Shown here: positions 1-10,439 of the stretch, in pieces
Layout of the letters: every line of letters begins with the position of its first letter
Position numbering within the stretch: position 1 is the first letter of the stretch
Assembly: GCA_016946835.1 (NCBI GenBank)
Contig: JACVTC010000229.1
Span: 1 to 64,000, forward strand
Source: Neocallimastix lanati (nom. inval.)
Lineage: Eukaryota; Neocallimastigomycota; Neocallimastigomycetes; Neocallimastigales; Neocallimastigaceae
Direction of reading: 5' to 3'
DNA: 64,000 nucleotides
Position numbers and translations under genes: made by a program
Notes under the pieces: generated by a model
Seen by the model: only the letters and a program-made list of their open reading frames with translations
What the model was told of the DNA's origin: nothing
Database searches by the model: none

Positions 1-472
1 TTATTCACTCCTTGTGTAGGTCTAGCAGCAATGTCGAAAGGCTGTTGATCCTCACGACCATAAACTAATTCGAAGCTAGAATGTTTGGTTACAGAATTCT
101 TTGTAGTTCTAAGGGCCCACAAGGCTGAAGGTAATACCTCATCCCAGTCTTTATTTTCTTCACCAAGTAATCTCAATAATTTACCAATTTCTTTATTCCT
201 ATTTTCAACCAATCCATTACTTTCTGGGTGATAGGTAGTGGTAAATTTTACGTAAACATCATATAAGTCCAGGAATATTTTAGTCATATCCGATGTGAAT
301 TGAACGCCATTATCCGTTGTAATGACTTGAGGAACTCCATGTCTAGCGAAAACATTTATTAAAAACTTAATGATGTCCTTAGATGTAATATTTTCAGTAG
401 GTTCAGCCTCCACCCACTTTGTGAAATAATCCACCGCAACAATGATATATTGGTTTTTATTACCAGTTTTTA

Positions 473-3400
473 TTAAGGGACCAATAATATCAAGTCCAAG
501 ATGAGTAAAAGGGCCTTCAACTTCTGTTGGAATGTTTTCGGTGGTTCTGGATATGGCTGAGGGCGATTTAACTGACATTTTTCGCATTTTGAAATTATCC
601 GTTTTATATCGTTGACCATATCATTCCAGTAGTAACTTTTTCTAAGTCTTTGATATGTTTTATAATAACCTTCATGGCCAACATGATGTGCTTCGAGAAT
701 TAATTTTAGTTTTTCATTTGTTTCGGTAACAAGTTTTCTATAATTATTTCCATCTATAAAATAATCTATACCATCAATCTTTGTAAATTTTTCTTCAATA
801 AATTCTTTAATTACTTTAGAAAGTGAATCATTTTCATCATCTTTATTCGTTTTTATAGCTAATACCTTTTGTTCTTTATCGTTCTTCATTCTAGATAAAG
901 CGTCGGCTACTACATTCTTTTTACCTTGCTCATAGCGAATATCCACTTTTAGCATACTTGCAGTCAAACACCATCTTGTTTGTCGTGCATTATTCGGTTC
1001 CTTATTATTAAATAAACCTAGTAGAGGTTTGTGATCTGTAAAAACTATGGTTCTAAAGGGGCTTCCCATAATATAAGGTTTTAATTTAGTAATACAATAA
1101 TATAAAGCCGTTCCTTCCAAATCGGTTATTCCATAATTCTTTTCTGCTTTGGTTAAGCTACGGCTAATGAAATGAATCGGGTGTTCTATTTCCGATTCGT
1201 CTTTCTGCAATAAAACTCCACCAATACCTTCATATGATGCATCTGTTCGAATAATGAATTCTTTGGAAAAATCTGGATATTTTAAAATAGGAGCATTAAT
1301 TAATTTTTCTTTTAATTTGGTAAAACTTTGTTTTTGTTCATTATTCCATTTATATTTTACGCCTTTTCTTAATAGCTTACAAAGAGGAGCTGAGGTTTGA
1401 GCATATTCATTTATAAAGTTCCTATAATATCCTACAGCACCTAAGAATGATCTTAACTCATGTATATTCGTGGGTTCTTTCCAGGCTTTAATTGCTTCAA
1501 TTTTACTATTTTGAGGACTAAGACCCTTAGTAGAAATCTTGTGACCAAGAACTTCAACTTCCGTTTGCATAAAGTGACATTTTTCAATATTAATTTTTAA
1601 TTTATGTTCCTTGAAGATTGCTAATACCTGCTTTATGTGTAGGATATGTTCTTCGACAGTTTTTGAATATATAAGTATATCATCAATAAAGTTGAAAACA
1701 CATTTTCCGATTAAAGGAAATAAAATTCTATTCATTTCCCGTTGGAAGGTAGCCGGAGCTCCAGTTAATCCGAAAGGCATAACTTTGAATTGGTAGTTGC
1801 CAAATTTGGTTGTAAAACTGGTTATTTCAACACTTTCTTCGTCCATTAGGATTTGATGGTAACCTGAGTATAGATCCATAGTAGTAAAGATTTTGGCACC
1901 ATCTAAACTGTCAAATATCTCGTCAATATATGGAAGGGCATAAGAGTCTTTTTCGGTTAGATCATTCACCTTGCGGTAGTCCACACACAATCTCCATTTT
2001 CCATTAGCCTTTGGGACCACAACAACAGGTGAAGACCATTCTGAATAAGATGGTACAACTAGCTTTTTCTTAATAAGTTTAATTAGTTCTTCTTTAATAA
2101 TATCCGATTTAAATTTGGTTACCCTGTAACATCTTTGTTTAACAGGTTTTGCGTTCGCTTTCAAGTTAATCTTATGAGGTGCTAAGTCTGACGGGGTTAA
2201 TTCTTCAGAAGATGTCGCTATAATGTCCAAGTTTTCTTCAAGTAATTTTACTATTACATCTTTATAATCTTTACAAAGACTTGCTAAAAATTTTTCATCA
2301 TGGATATACTCTTGCGGGGATAGACCTTCAAGTTTCTTTAATTCATTAGTTGTGTCTTCATCTTCAAGTATTTTCCTTACTATACATACTAATTTTTCTT
2401 CTTCTTGGAAATTATTATTAATAGGAGCTATAACGTCGATTAGTCCTTGAGAATTAAATTGACATAAACTATATCTTATAGGATGGATAAAAAGATTGTG
2501 TTCTACTTGAGTTTGAAAATTAATCAACAAATCATAAAATGGGTCATCATCATCAATTATACGAAAATCTACTATCATTTTATAATCATTAATCTTAACA
2601 GGTATTCGTACAATGATTCCTTCTGAATACTCATCATTCTTAGTCGCTAAACGTATCCTTCCACGACTAATACCTACTTCTTCATAATTTCCAGGTAATT
2701 TCTCATAAAATTTTTTTGTGATAACATTGAGATTGCTACAAGAATCAATTAGTGCTTTACCAGGAATTTCATCTACTGTTACATCAACCATGGCAATATC
2801 TTCTTCTGAGGTTTCCTTACTTTTGCTAATATAAGAGTGATCAATATTATTTACCAAGGTAGCAGCAGCAATAGTATTGTTTAATGCACCTATTATTTTC
2901 TTTTCAGTTTTTTCTAATTTTAATCCTTGACTTACTTGACTTCTGACTTTTGGAGAAACATTGAGGAGCTGACCGAAACTAATATTACACTTGGTTTCAT
3001 TCAAATCTTGTAAAACATTATATTCTTCCTGATCCTTACACATCTTGATGTTCCTAAGCGTTCTACTAATTGTTGCTTTTTCTTTAGGCTCTTGAAAATC
3101 TATGAGCTTCTGTAATGTAATATTCTCATGACCTTCGTCATTAAGCTTTTCAGGAACTTCAATAACTTCCATTTCATTGATTTGTTTTGTTTTAATAATT
3201 TTATCGTTTTCATTATCAATTAATTTATTTAATCGTTGATGCATTTTATCACTAGTAGTAATGATGCTATTTCTTTGTTTTGAAGAATCCAGACTTTGCT
3301 TTTCTCTTATAGTAATATTATCCTCCCTTTCCTTCCTTTTTCCCTTGTTATTTCCAAAGTTAGCTCTTTCTTTATTCCGAATTTGTTTTTCTTTGGCTTT

Positions 3401-3592
3401 CTCAATATTTATATTAGGCTGCGCCATTATCGAAGGATGTAGTTGATTTTTATTTTTAACAATTATTCTATTTTCTATTTCCTTCTCTTTTATCTTTCTT
3501 ATTGCAGGAGTTGTTATAGGGGTAGGATTATCTTTGAGACTTTTACGTTGTCTCTTTTCATTATTTTCACTAGTTTCATCGTTAGTCGTCAA
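473..3592 (-). CDS. Ty3/gypsy pol region (protease, RT, RNase H, integrase head)
   Basis: A 1,039-residue frame. The first ~250 residues are Lys/Asn/Glu-rich and unassigned. A retropepsin-like segment follows around residues 260-390 (ALIDSCSNLNVI, a D-S-C variant of the usual D-T/S-G). The reverse transcriptase lies around 500-700 (VDYRKVNDLT, then FIDDILIYS, a DD-containing catalytic motif). RNase H lies around 770-890 (IIRTDASYEGIGG). The last part carries an integrase HHCC zinc-binding pattern (HHVGHEG, then CEKCQ). These are textbook Ty3/gypsy pol domains in the usual order. Further integrase-like coding lies between this frame and the left edge. Part of the fossil element above. Confidence 0.92.
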   Translation of the reverse strand: MTTNDETSENNEKRQRKSLKDNPTPITTPAIRKIKEKEIENRIIVKNKNQLHPSIMAQPNINIEKAKEKQIRNKERANFGNNKGKRKEREDNITIREKQSLDSSKQRNSIITTSDKMHQRLNKLIDNENDKIIKTKQINEMEVIEVPEKLNDEGHENITLQKLIDFQEPKEKATISRTLRNIKMCKDQEEYNVLQDLNETKCNISFGQLLNVSPKVRSQVSQGLKLEKTEKKIIGALNNTIAAATLVNNIDHSYISKSKETSEEDIAMVDVTVDEIPGKALIDSCSNLNVITKKFYEKLPGNYEEVGISRGRIRLATKNDEYSEGIIVRIPVKINDYKMIVDFRIIDDDDPFYDLLINFQTQVEHNLFIHPIRYSLCQFNSQGLIDVIAPINNNFQEEEKLVCIVRKILEDEDTTNELKKLEGLSPQEYIHDEKFLASLCKDYKDVIVKLLEENLDIIATSSEELTPSDLAPHKINLKANAKPVKQRCYRVTKFKSDIIKEELIKLIKKKLVVPSYSEWSSPVVVVPKANGKWRLCVDYRKVNDLTEKDSYALPYIDEIFDSLDGAKIFTTMDLYSGYHQILMDEESVEITSFTTKFGNYQFKVMPFGLTGAPATFQREMNRILFPLIGKCVFNFIDDILIYSKTVEEHILHIKQVLAIFKEHKLKINIEKCHFMQTEVEVLGHKISTKGLSPQNSKIEAIKAWKEPTNIHELRSFLGAVGYYRNFINEYAQTSAPLCKLLRKGVKYKWNNEQKQSFTKLKEKLINAPILKYPDFSKEFIIRTDASYEGIGGVLLQKDESEIEHPIHFISRSLTKAEKNYGITDLEGTALYYCITKLKPYIMGSPFRTIVFTDHKPLLGLFNNKEPNNARQTRWCLTASMLKVDIRYEQGKKNVVADALSRMKNDKEQKVLAIKTNKDDENDSLSKVIKEFIEEKFTKIDGIDYFIDGNNYRKLVTETNEKLKLILEAHHVGHEGYYKTYQRLRKSYYWNDMVNDIKRIISKCEKCQLNRPQPYPEPPKTFQQKLKALLLILDLILLVP

Positions 3593-3774
3593 CTTCCTTT
3601 TTGTCGCACTAACTATAAATTCTACATCATTCTCATTATCGGATTCTTTGTGAGTTTCATTAGTATAGGAAGCATCTTCTTTTTCTTCCTTATTATAATC
3701 ATTTGTACTACTAGGAATGGATTTGTATTGTAATGAAGCTATTTTATTTTTATAGGGAGTGCTTCCTCTCCCTT

Positions 3775-4707
3775 TTAGTGGTTTAAAGATTTTCCACTAT
3801 ATAACCGTTTCTTATTTTCTTGAATAATTGCATTTAACTTAGGACAATTATACTGCAAATGTCCTGGATCGCTACAATAAAAACAGGCTTTAATGGTAAG
3901 ATTTTTCATTTTTTTTGTTAAGTCCTCCAATTCGTAATCTTTATTTCTTTTTGGGCTTCTAACTTCATAATTCTCTCTTACTACCTTTCTGTTGTTTTGA
4001 TAATTATTCCTGATATTTATTCTTGGGTTGACAATTTCAGTTGAGTACTCTTTTGAGGGTCTCAAATTCATTACTCTATCAACTTTTTCGGCAATGTCAA
4101 ACGCCCGATTTAAAGAAATGTCATCCTTAAGGGAGACCTTTTTCCAAGCTTCTTCATTGTTCCTAAGAGCATCAATATAATCGAGAACACTGACTCGCTT
4201 CTTTCTTTTCTTATCTAATTTCAAATATATGGATCGGAAACGAGTATTAAAGTCTTTTACTCGCTCATTTCTTTTAATTCTTAAAGCACGGAGCTCACGA
4301 AGTAACATATTCTGGTCTTCTTTAAGACCATAAAAAGTTTCTATTGCTTCTACAATTTCCTTTAAGGAAGGATATTCATCTTTTTTCTTTTCTTCTGAAT
4401 CAGATTCTTCTTCTTCTTCGTCCTCACTTTCTGATTCAGAATCGGTACTGTAACTTTCAATTAAATCCTGGATAACTTCGCGAGGCTCTCCAGTAGACGT
4501 GAGTAAGCAGGCGGTAAAAATCTTTTTGGGATCAGTAACTTCCTCAAGTTTTATCCATAATCGGATTTCTGATTCCCAAGATTTGATATCGAGATTTTCC
4601 TTTGAAATTTTCTCGATATCTTTTAATTCCTTTTTTAATTCTTTAAAATTGATTTTATTTTCAGCCATTTGAAAATTTAAAAATGGTATTAATGCTATGA
4701 TATCCAA
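3775..4707 (-). CDS. Ty3/gypsy gag with zinc knuckle
   Basis: A 310-residue frame with the layout of a retrotransposon Gag. A charged N-terminal part is followed by a capsid-like helical region (around residues 100-220; LRALRIKRNERVKDFN, then LDYIDAL). An Asp/Glu/Ser-rich stretch sits around residues 90-110. One CCHC zinc knuckle lies near residues 277-290 (CFYCSDPGHLQYNC, spacing CX2CX4HX4C), which in this family binds the genomic RNA. It lies immediately upstream of pol on the same strand. The same capsid-like pattern recurs in the relics at 17.6 kb and 44.7 kb, so related elements have been active here. Confidence 0.9.
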   Translation of the reverse strand: MDIIALIPFLNFQMAENKINFKELKKELKDIEKISKENLDIKSWESEIRLWIKLEEVTDPKKIFTACLLTSTGEPREVIQDLIESYSTDSESESEDEEEEESDSEEKKKDEYPSLKEIVEAIETFYGLKEDQNMLLRELRALRIKRNERVKDFNTRFRSIYLKLDKKRKKRVSVLDYIDALRNNEEAWKKVSLKDDISLNRAFDIAEKVDRVMNLRPSKEYSTEIVNPRINIRNNYQNNRKVVRENYEVRSPKRNKDYELEDLTKKMKNLTIKACFYCSDPGHLQYNCPKLNAIIQENKKRLYSGKSLNH

Positions 4708-4782
4708 TTTAAAAATATGTTTACTTTAAAAATATATTTAATAACAAAAAAAAAATAAATTTATCTTTGTTTTATAATAATA

Positions 4783-4965
4783 TAATTATGGACTCAGAAA
4801 ACCCTCTGACAATCCAATTCTTTATTCCAATAATAATTCAGACTCAGAATCTCTCTCTGAAAATCTGATAAATTAATTCAGACTCGAAAACACCCTTCGA
4901 AAATCTGAAACTAAAAAAAAAATAAATTCAGACTCAAAAACGCAATTTGAAAATCTGAAGCTTTT
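4783..4965. repeat. Four degenerate ~50-bp tandem units upstream of gag
   Basis: The phrase GACTC(A/G)(G/A)AA followed 15-20 bases later by GAAAATCTGA occurs four times in a row, separated by A/T tracts. The repeats lie just upstream of the minus-strand gag, so they would be in its transcribed leader or promoter region. Function unknown. Confidence 0.7.
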
Positions 4966-5283
4966 TATTATGAATTTTAATGTTTATTATATTCTCTTAA
5001 GCATTAATACACAAAATATGTATATCTTAATCTTTTTTTTTTTTTTAAATTTATTTGTAGTAATAACTTCTTTATTTAATTTTATTTAATATATTTATTT
5101 CCTTTATTAAAATAATTAATATAACATAAAGCAAATTGTATAAATACTTAAATAATAATAATAATGTATATTTATTTTTATTTTTATTTCTTTTTTGTAT
5201 ATATTTATTATTCTATTAATTCTTTGTTATAACATTCAATGAAATATTAAATAAAAAGTTAAAATACAAGCCAAACTATATAG

Positions 5284-5521
5284 TGTTGAACCATCAAATA
5301 TATAGCTTGTTAACCCTTCTTACAATAAGTCCCCTTAGCTCTTTATTGATAAGTTGATAATGTCGATTGTTAATTATTAAGAAACTTAATAAAAAGAAGG
5401 TAGCAATATTAAATTCTTTTTAATTTGGCTAACTTATTGTTAGTAATAAAGAAGATAATAACGTATCCTTCCCAGTATCAACAAGATCAAAACAATAAAG
5501 TATTATGTGTGGGTGTTCAAC
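5284..5521. repeat. Candidate solo LTR or short terminal-inverted element
   Basis: A block less AT-rich than its surroundings, bounded by TGTTGAAC on the left and GTTCAAC on the right (terminal inverted match, compatible with a TG...CA LTR of about 235 bp). It contains no coding. No clear target-site duplication flanks it, and no second copy was found in the window. It could be a solo LTR or a small DNA element. Confidence 0.35.
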
Positions 5522-5529
5522 TATCCCGC

Positions 5530-5966
5530 GTAGAGAGTTGTAAGACAGCTTATTTATATTTTTCTTTTTAATTAAAATTTAATTAATTATATAACGAATA
5601 ATAGAAAATTTAACACACAAAAAAAAAAAATTTCAATTATAAAAATTTCGAAAAAAAAAAAAAATTTAATTATATAAAATCATAAAAATAATACACTTAT
5701 TTGAAAAATAATAATAATAATCTAATTTTATATAAATAATCTAATTTTATATATTCTATATATATATATTGTACATGTATATATTAAAAAAAAATAAAAT
5801 AAACTGATAAACATAAAAAAAAAATTACAATTTATTATTTAGAATTATTAATAAAAAAAAAAAATTTATTTATAAAATTTATTCTTATTAAAAAAAAAAT
5901 TAAAAATTTGTACTACAAAAAAAAAAATTTTTTTTTGCTTATTATTTTAATATTTATCATTAATTA

Positions 5967-6015
<49 letters not shown>

Positions 6016-6059
6016 TATATAAATCTATATCTATGATAATACTATTGGTTAAAAAAAAA

Positions 6060-6106
<47 letters not shown>

Positions 6107-6300
6107 TTGTTCTACACTAAAGAAAAATTTAATTTATTATTTATTAAAAAAAAATTTATTAATGAAATATTTATTATTTTAATAAAAGGAAAAAAAATAT
6201 ATATATATTTTTATTTTATTGCAAAAATAATAATAATAATAATAATAATAATAGGCGAACAAATTTATAAAAGCCTAAAATAAAAATAAAAAAAACTATA
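5530..6300. repeat. Low-complexity AT desert with long poly-T and poly-A tracts
   Basis: No gene is visible. The stretch holds several A tracts, two poly-T tracts of about 40 bases (around 5,970-6,012 and 6,063-6,101) and an AAT run near 6,226-6,253. Confidence 0.8.
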
Positions 6301-6331
6301 TATTTTAACGTCACTTCGCAAGAATGACCAG

Positions 6332-6507
6332 GGTTTTATCAGGGATCGAACCTGACCCACCTCTTATTTTCTGCGCGAGTGAACAAACTATCACCTGTTG
6401 AAGTGTGTAGTTGCCTTCAGCGTGAAGGTTTTATAGTTCTAGGGCGTATTTGCCTAATTGTCAAGGATTTGTTCCTTGAGATACTCGCGTTTACAATCTA
6501 CAAAACC
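6332..6507 (-). ncRNA. Candidate structured RNA closed by a tRNA-like acceptor/T-arm
   Basis: Read on the minus strand, the 5' end GGTTTTG (6,501-6,507) can pair over seven bases with the 3' strand TAAAACC (6,332-6,338). Next to that 3' strand is a perfect T-arm: TCAGG stem, TTCGATC loop, CCTGA stem (6,339-6,355), which also fits a Pol III B box. Inside, CGCGAGT (6,483-6,489) pairs perfectly with ACTCGCG (6,374-6,380). Two more perfect hairpins lie between them (7-bp stem at 6,461-6,479; 6-bp stem at 6,414-6,428). There is no normal D or anticodon arm, so this is not an ordinary tRNA. The layout recalls tmRNA (tRNA-like ends with an inner stem and hairpins), but tmRNA is not known from fungal nuclei. 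A SINE-like transcript or the leader RNA of the neighbouring retroelement are the other options. Structure was judged by eye only. Confidence 0.4.
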
Positions 6508-6682
6508 TTGCAAAATTGTAAATAAGAGTTTATGAAATTAATATCCTGCAAGCTAACACTGTCTTACTCGAATATTAACTTCGTAAATTTGTTAACTTTT
6601 TATTATTTTTTTTTTTTATTATTATTTTTTATTTTATAATCTATAATTAAATAAAGTTACTACAAAAACTAAAGTTTTCCAA

Positions 6683-6683
<1 letters not shown>

Positions 6684-6739
<56 letters not shown>
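6684..6739. repeat. Poly-T tract (~55 bases)
   Basis: An uninterrupted T run separating the two GC-richer structured islands. Length is prone to assembly error. Confidence 0.85.
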
Positions 6740-6741
<2 letters not shown>

Positions 6742-6814
6742 TATTATAACTTTTATTATTATTAATATTAATATTAAATTATTAATTATTATTATTTAAC
6801 AAAACTTATGGATA

Positions 6815-6985
6815 ATCTGATAGTATACCCTGTCTGACGTGCAGCTTGCCTCTTCACGGCGTCATGCCACGCGGGTACCACGGCTACTGTATTCAATATA
6901 AAATACAGCAGTCCAGAGCCTACTAGCCCAATTACTATGTAGGTTAAACTTAGCCCGGAAATCTATATCCAAGGCTTTGTTAAAT
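6815..6985. other. GC-rich island with several hairpins, no ORF
   Basis: About 170 bases of near-balanced composition inside AT-rich DNA. Hairpins visible by eye include CTGTATT/AAATACAG (6,887-6,908) and CCTAC/GTAGG (6,919-6,943), with further short pairings among CGTG, CACG and CGTCA segments. No coding frame or Pol III box was recognised. It lies between the primer-binding-like site at 7.03 kb and the structured segment at 6.33-6.51 kb. It may be part of one long structured leader, or a separate small element. Confidence 0.4.
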
Positions 6986-7027
6986 AATTTAATTAATAAA
7001 TAATATTCAATTTTATTTTTCTAATAT

Positions 7028-7045
7028 TCCCCGATATCTCCACCA
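7028..7045 (-). promoter_or_regulatory. Primer-binding-site-like sequence of an LTR element
   Basis: On the minus strand this reads TGGTGGAGATATCGGGGA. It is identical at 17 of 18 positions to the site that follows the 5' LTR of the element at 43.7 kb (44,118-44,135). Such sites are complementary to a tRNA 3' end (here ending ...CCACCA). It suggests that a 5' LTR lies just to the right (beginning near 7,053 with TG) for a minus-strand element, possibly the one whose gag starts at 4,707. Confidence 0.45.
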
Positions 7046-7904
7046 TAAATTATGTTATGGTTCGGGTTTTATTAGAATTTTTATTTAATTATTTATTTTC
7101 AATATTTTTCTGTCTACATTTTAATTCTTGAAAAACTTCACTTATTTATACTTTTTGAAAAAAAATAAATATGTAAAGCCTTTCTACATTTTGTTATCAT
7201 ATTTAAAAAAAATAATCTACTATTACTAATTACTTCAATTTTATATTAATTTAAATTAATTAATTCATAAATATTTTTATTTTAATAAATTTTGTTTATA
7301 TAATTTTATATTATTTTTCATATACTAAAACTAAATTATTTAATATGTACGAAAAGAAACAAACAAAATTTAAAAAGATTTTACAGAAAAATAAAGTTAT
7401 TTTAATCAAGAATGTTAATATAATATTCTTATATTTTATATAAAATAAATTTAAAAACTATAATATATTTAATATTTATTATTAATCAATTAAGATTTGA
7501 TTTTATTTGTGGGGAATAAAAAAAATATTAAATAATCAATTTAAAAATAAAATAAAATACTAAAAAGAATACAAGTTTAATATTGATACAATATAATAAT
7601 AATATAATAATATATTTGAAAATAAAAATAAAATATTAATATTGATAATAAACACTTTAATAAAATAATAAAATTTAAGGTTAAATTATAGATATTGATA
7701 TTAATAATAAAAATATAGAATTATTGATAATATTTTAGAAACTTTTAATAAAAATAAAAAAAATATATTTAGAAAATATTTTAGTATAGAAAATATAGTA
7801 AAGTAATATTAAGTAAAGAATAATATAATGGATTCTAAAGTAAGTTGAAATTCTAATTAATAATCCATTATATGTTCGTTCTTTACCAATAACTAGTAAA
7901 TTAG

Positions 7905-7975
7905 TAACTATGGTTCAATGGTAAGTTACCATAACCATCGGGCTGAACCCTTAGGGTTCGACACCCACTCTTTCC
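7905..7975 (+). other. tRNA-like sequence with A-box and B-box matches
   Basis: TGGTTCAATGG fits the Pol III A box and GGTTCGACACC (7,955-7,965) fits the B box at tRNA-like spacing. The T stem and acceptor stem do not pair properly. Instead an almost perfect stem-loop (ATGGTT/AACCAT enclosing ATGGTAA/TTACCAT) covers the first part. This is best read as a SINE head or decayed tRNA pseudogene, not a working tRNA. Confidence 0.35.
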
Positions 7976-7979
7976 AAAT

Positions 7980-9500
7980 TTTAATAACTTTTTATTTATT
8001 ATAACTAGAATATTAAAGAAATTACTAGTGTTTATCGGTTAAACAATTGAACCGATAAAACTAGAAAATTCTATTTTATTAATATTTTTTATCATTTTTT
8101 ATCTAAGATTCATTTTCTAGAAAGAAAACTTGTTTTCTTTAATTTTCTTTTATTTCTAATAATTAATAATAACAACTGATAACTTAAAATAATTAATTTT
8201 CCTGAAAAACTATAAATAGGTGTAAAATTTCATAATAAAATATTTTTACTTGTGCTTTTATTAATTAATTTTAAAGTAATTTAAAATATTACAATGATTA
8301 ATTAATAAAATAATAATTTATATTTCTACTAATAAAAAAAAACTTATTTTAATAAAACATATTTTGAATTACTTTAGTGTCGAGAACCTTTTGTGTAAAA
8401 AACCTTATAACAATCTTAACATTAAGATTTGTTACATTAATATAAGTTTGATATTGATAATATAAAGTTAGATAATAATATAAATATTTAATATAAATAA
8501 AATATAAGAATTAAATATTGCTAAATATTATATTTTATAATTAAAATATAATATGTAGAAGTTAATTTAATATGACAATCACGTGTTTACATTATTTAAT
8601 ATATATTAATTTCAATATGTTAATAATATTTAGTCAATTAGTTGGCCTAGACTATTTCCTAAATATTTTAATAATAATTATTATATTATTAATTATTAAT
8701 ATTGAAATTCAAATAACTGAATTATTGAAATTGAAATTGAAATTCAGTTATTATCTTAACAATTATTCTAACCTTATAGATTATTCTATTCTATATAATT
8801 GGAACTTTCCAATATTCTTCAAATATTACTAAATAGAAATCTTAAGTTAATAAATCACTAATTAACTTATAATTCCTTTTTGAATTATCGATCCGATTCC
8901 ATTATAATGTATTAAAAATCTTTAGCCAAGAATATTGTCCTTGCTCACTTAATATATTAATATTATATTTCTTTTGTATTATGTTATATTGAAAATAATC
9001 AAATCTATTTAATTAGTTATTAAAATTTTCGTTATCAATTTAAATTTATTTTTAATTACTAAATTTAACTAAACCACAATAAAATATTCTGTATAATCTC
9101 CTTATTTTTATTTTATATATATTAGTATTAAACTATTATTAAATAATTAATAATTCAATAATATATAACTACTATTTATAACAATAATATTATTAACTAA
9201 AATAATAATTCAATTTCAATTTAAATGTTTTATTTATAAAAATAATTAGTAATTAGTTTATTAAAAAAATAGTTAGGCTTTACAAATTTTAATTTGATAA
9301 AAAAATATAAATACATGTAATTTTTAGTGAAATAAAATATAATCAATAACTTACTTTTATTAAATAAATAATTATATTATTATTTTTCTTTTATAAATTT
9401 AAATAAATAAACATTGATTTTAAAACAAAATTATTTTTATTGTAATTTTATTATTTGTGTTAATTATTATTATATTCCTAAAACTATATGAACCATGCCA
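7980..9500. other. AT-rich DNA with old repeat fragments, no gene
   Basis: No supported gene. Segment 8,427-8,560 is a diverged direct copy of 17,318-17,470, the sequence just before the gag relic at 17.5 kb, so it is probably an old LTR or leader fragment. An LTR promoter-like phrase (ATATAAATACATGTAA) occurs near 9,305. An 86-codon open frame at 8,572-8,832 is Ile/Leu/Asn-rich and looks like a by-product of composition. Confidence 0.6.
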
Positions 9501-9505
9501 TTATG

Positions 9506-10240
9506 ATGTAAAGAATTATAATTATTTTTCAAAATAATTATTATTCTTTATTAAAAAATTAATATTTAAAGTTTATTATTTTATAAAATTTTATGAATAA
9601 TTTTATTAATTATGTCACATAGTAATTATTAATGAATGTTATTGTTTTAAAATTTATTTACATTAAATTAAATTATCAATAATTAATATATTAAATTATA
9701 ATAATGTATTATTGTATTAAAATAATGATAAATTCTATTTAATTAAGAAAAATTAAATTGTATTAAAATGATAATTTTATTTAATCAAGAAATAATTAAA
9801 TTATATTATTTCTTGGACTTTTAATTAAGATAATTAAAAGAATTAATTATTTAATTATATTTGTGATTAAATATTAATAAAATTAATATATAATTAGTTA
9901 ATAAGTTTTCTCCCTTATTCGGGTTTTCTTATTAACTAAAGATTTATGTAATTAAACACCAATCGAGATCTATCTAGTTTTTTCTTCTAATCTTTTTCTA
10001 GATAGAGATAATTTTCCAAGATTAGAAATCAAATTAATATAAATAGGACTCTTGATTCTTCTAAAAATAATCAAGAGTTATTATTATAAGAAATTATAAT
10101 AATTAACACAAATATTTTAAAATTACTTTTAATAAAAAATTTTTATAATAAAATAATTTCTAAAATACTCGTAACTTACTTTTAGTGTTGTTTATTATAA
10201 TCTTATAATAAACTCTAAGTTTTTAAATTTTCGTTTTTCA
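9506..10240 (+). repeat. Diverged LTR copy of the 20-kb gypsy family
   Basis: It starts TGTAAAGAATTATAATTATT, like TGTAAGAAACTATAATTATT at 20,033 and 25,787. Near its end it shares the segments CTAGTTTTTTCTTCTAATC and GTGTTGTTTATTATA with the 5' LTR at 20.4-20.7 kb. The similarity is patchy, so this is an old copy, either solo or left from a decayed element. Fossil. Confidence 0.6.
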
Positions 10241-10439
10241 ATTTTTATATTATATTTTTTTAATTTTATCTCAATTAATAATATTTTTTATTATTAATTG
10301 TAGAAAGAATTAATTATTAATATAATTAAATATTTCTAATTAATTCTTTACATATGATGATTTATACCTATTATTCTTAATCTACAAAATTAAATTTTGT
10401 AGAAGTGAATAAGAGGATAAATACTGAATAAAATAGATT

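Larger units (their letters stand above)
1..4707 (-). mobile_element. Ty3/gypsy LTR retrotransposon, cut by the left window edge
   Basis: A Ty3/gypsy (Metaviridae) element lies on the minus strand. In transcription order it has a gag region, then protease, reverse transcriptase, RNase H and integrase. The integrase catalytic core reaches the window edge, so the 3' LTR is outside. Gag and pol are separate reading frames with a short gap between them. The 5' LTR was not identified with confidence; a primer-binding-like site at 7,028-7,045 on the same strand is a candidate partner but lies 2.3 kb upstream of gag. The element is relatively well preserved, with about one visible break in the part seen. 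It is treated here as a fossil. Confidence 0.9.

Noticed and set aside
6332-6507. A true bacterial-type tmRNA
   Set aside because: No tag-peptide frame with a stop could be defined and no such RNA is expected in a fungal nucleus; kept only as a structural comparison.
8572-8832. 86-codon open frame (Ile/Leu/Asn-rich) as a membrane protein
   Set aside because: Its composition is what translated AT-rich noise gives; there is no conserved motif, and it overlaps the repeat shared with 17.3 kb.
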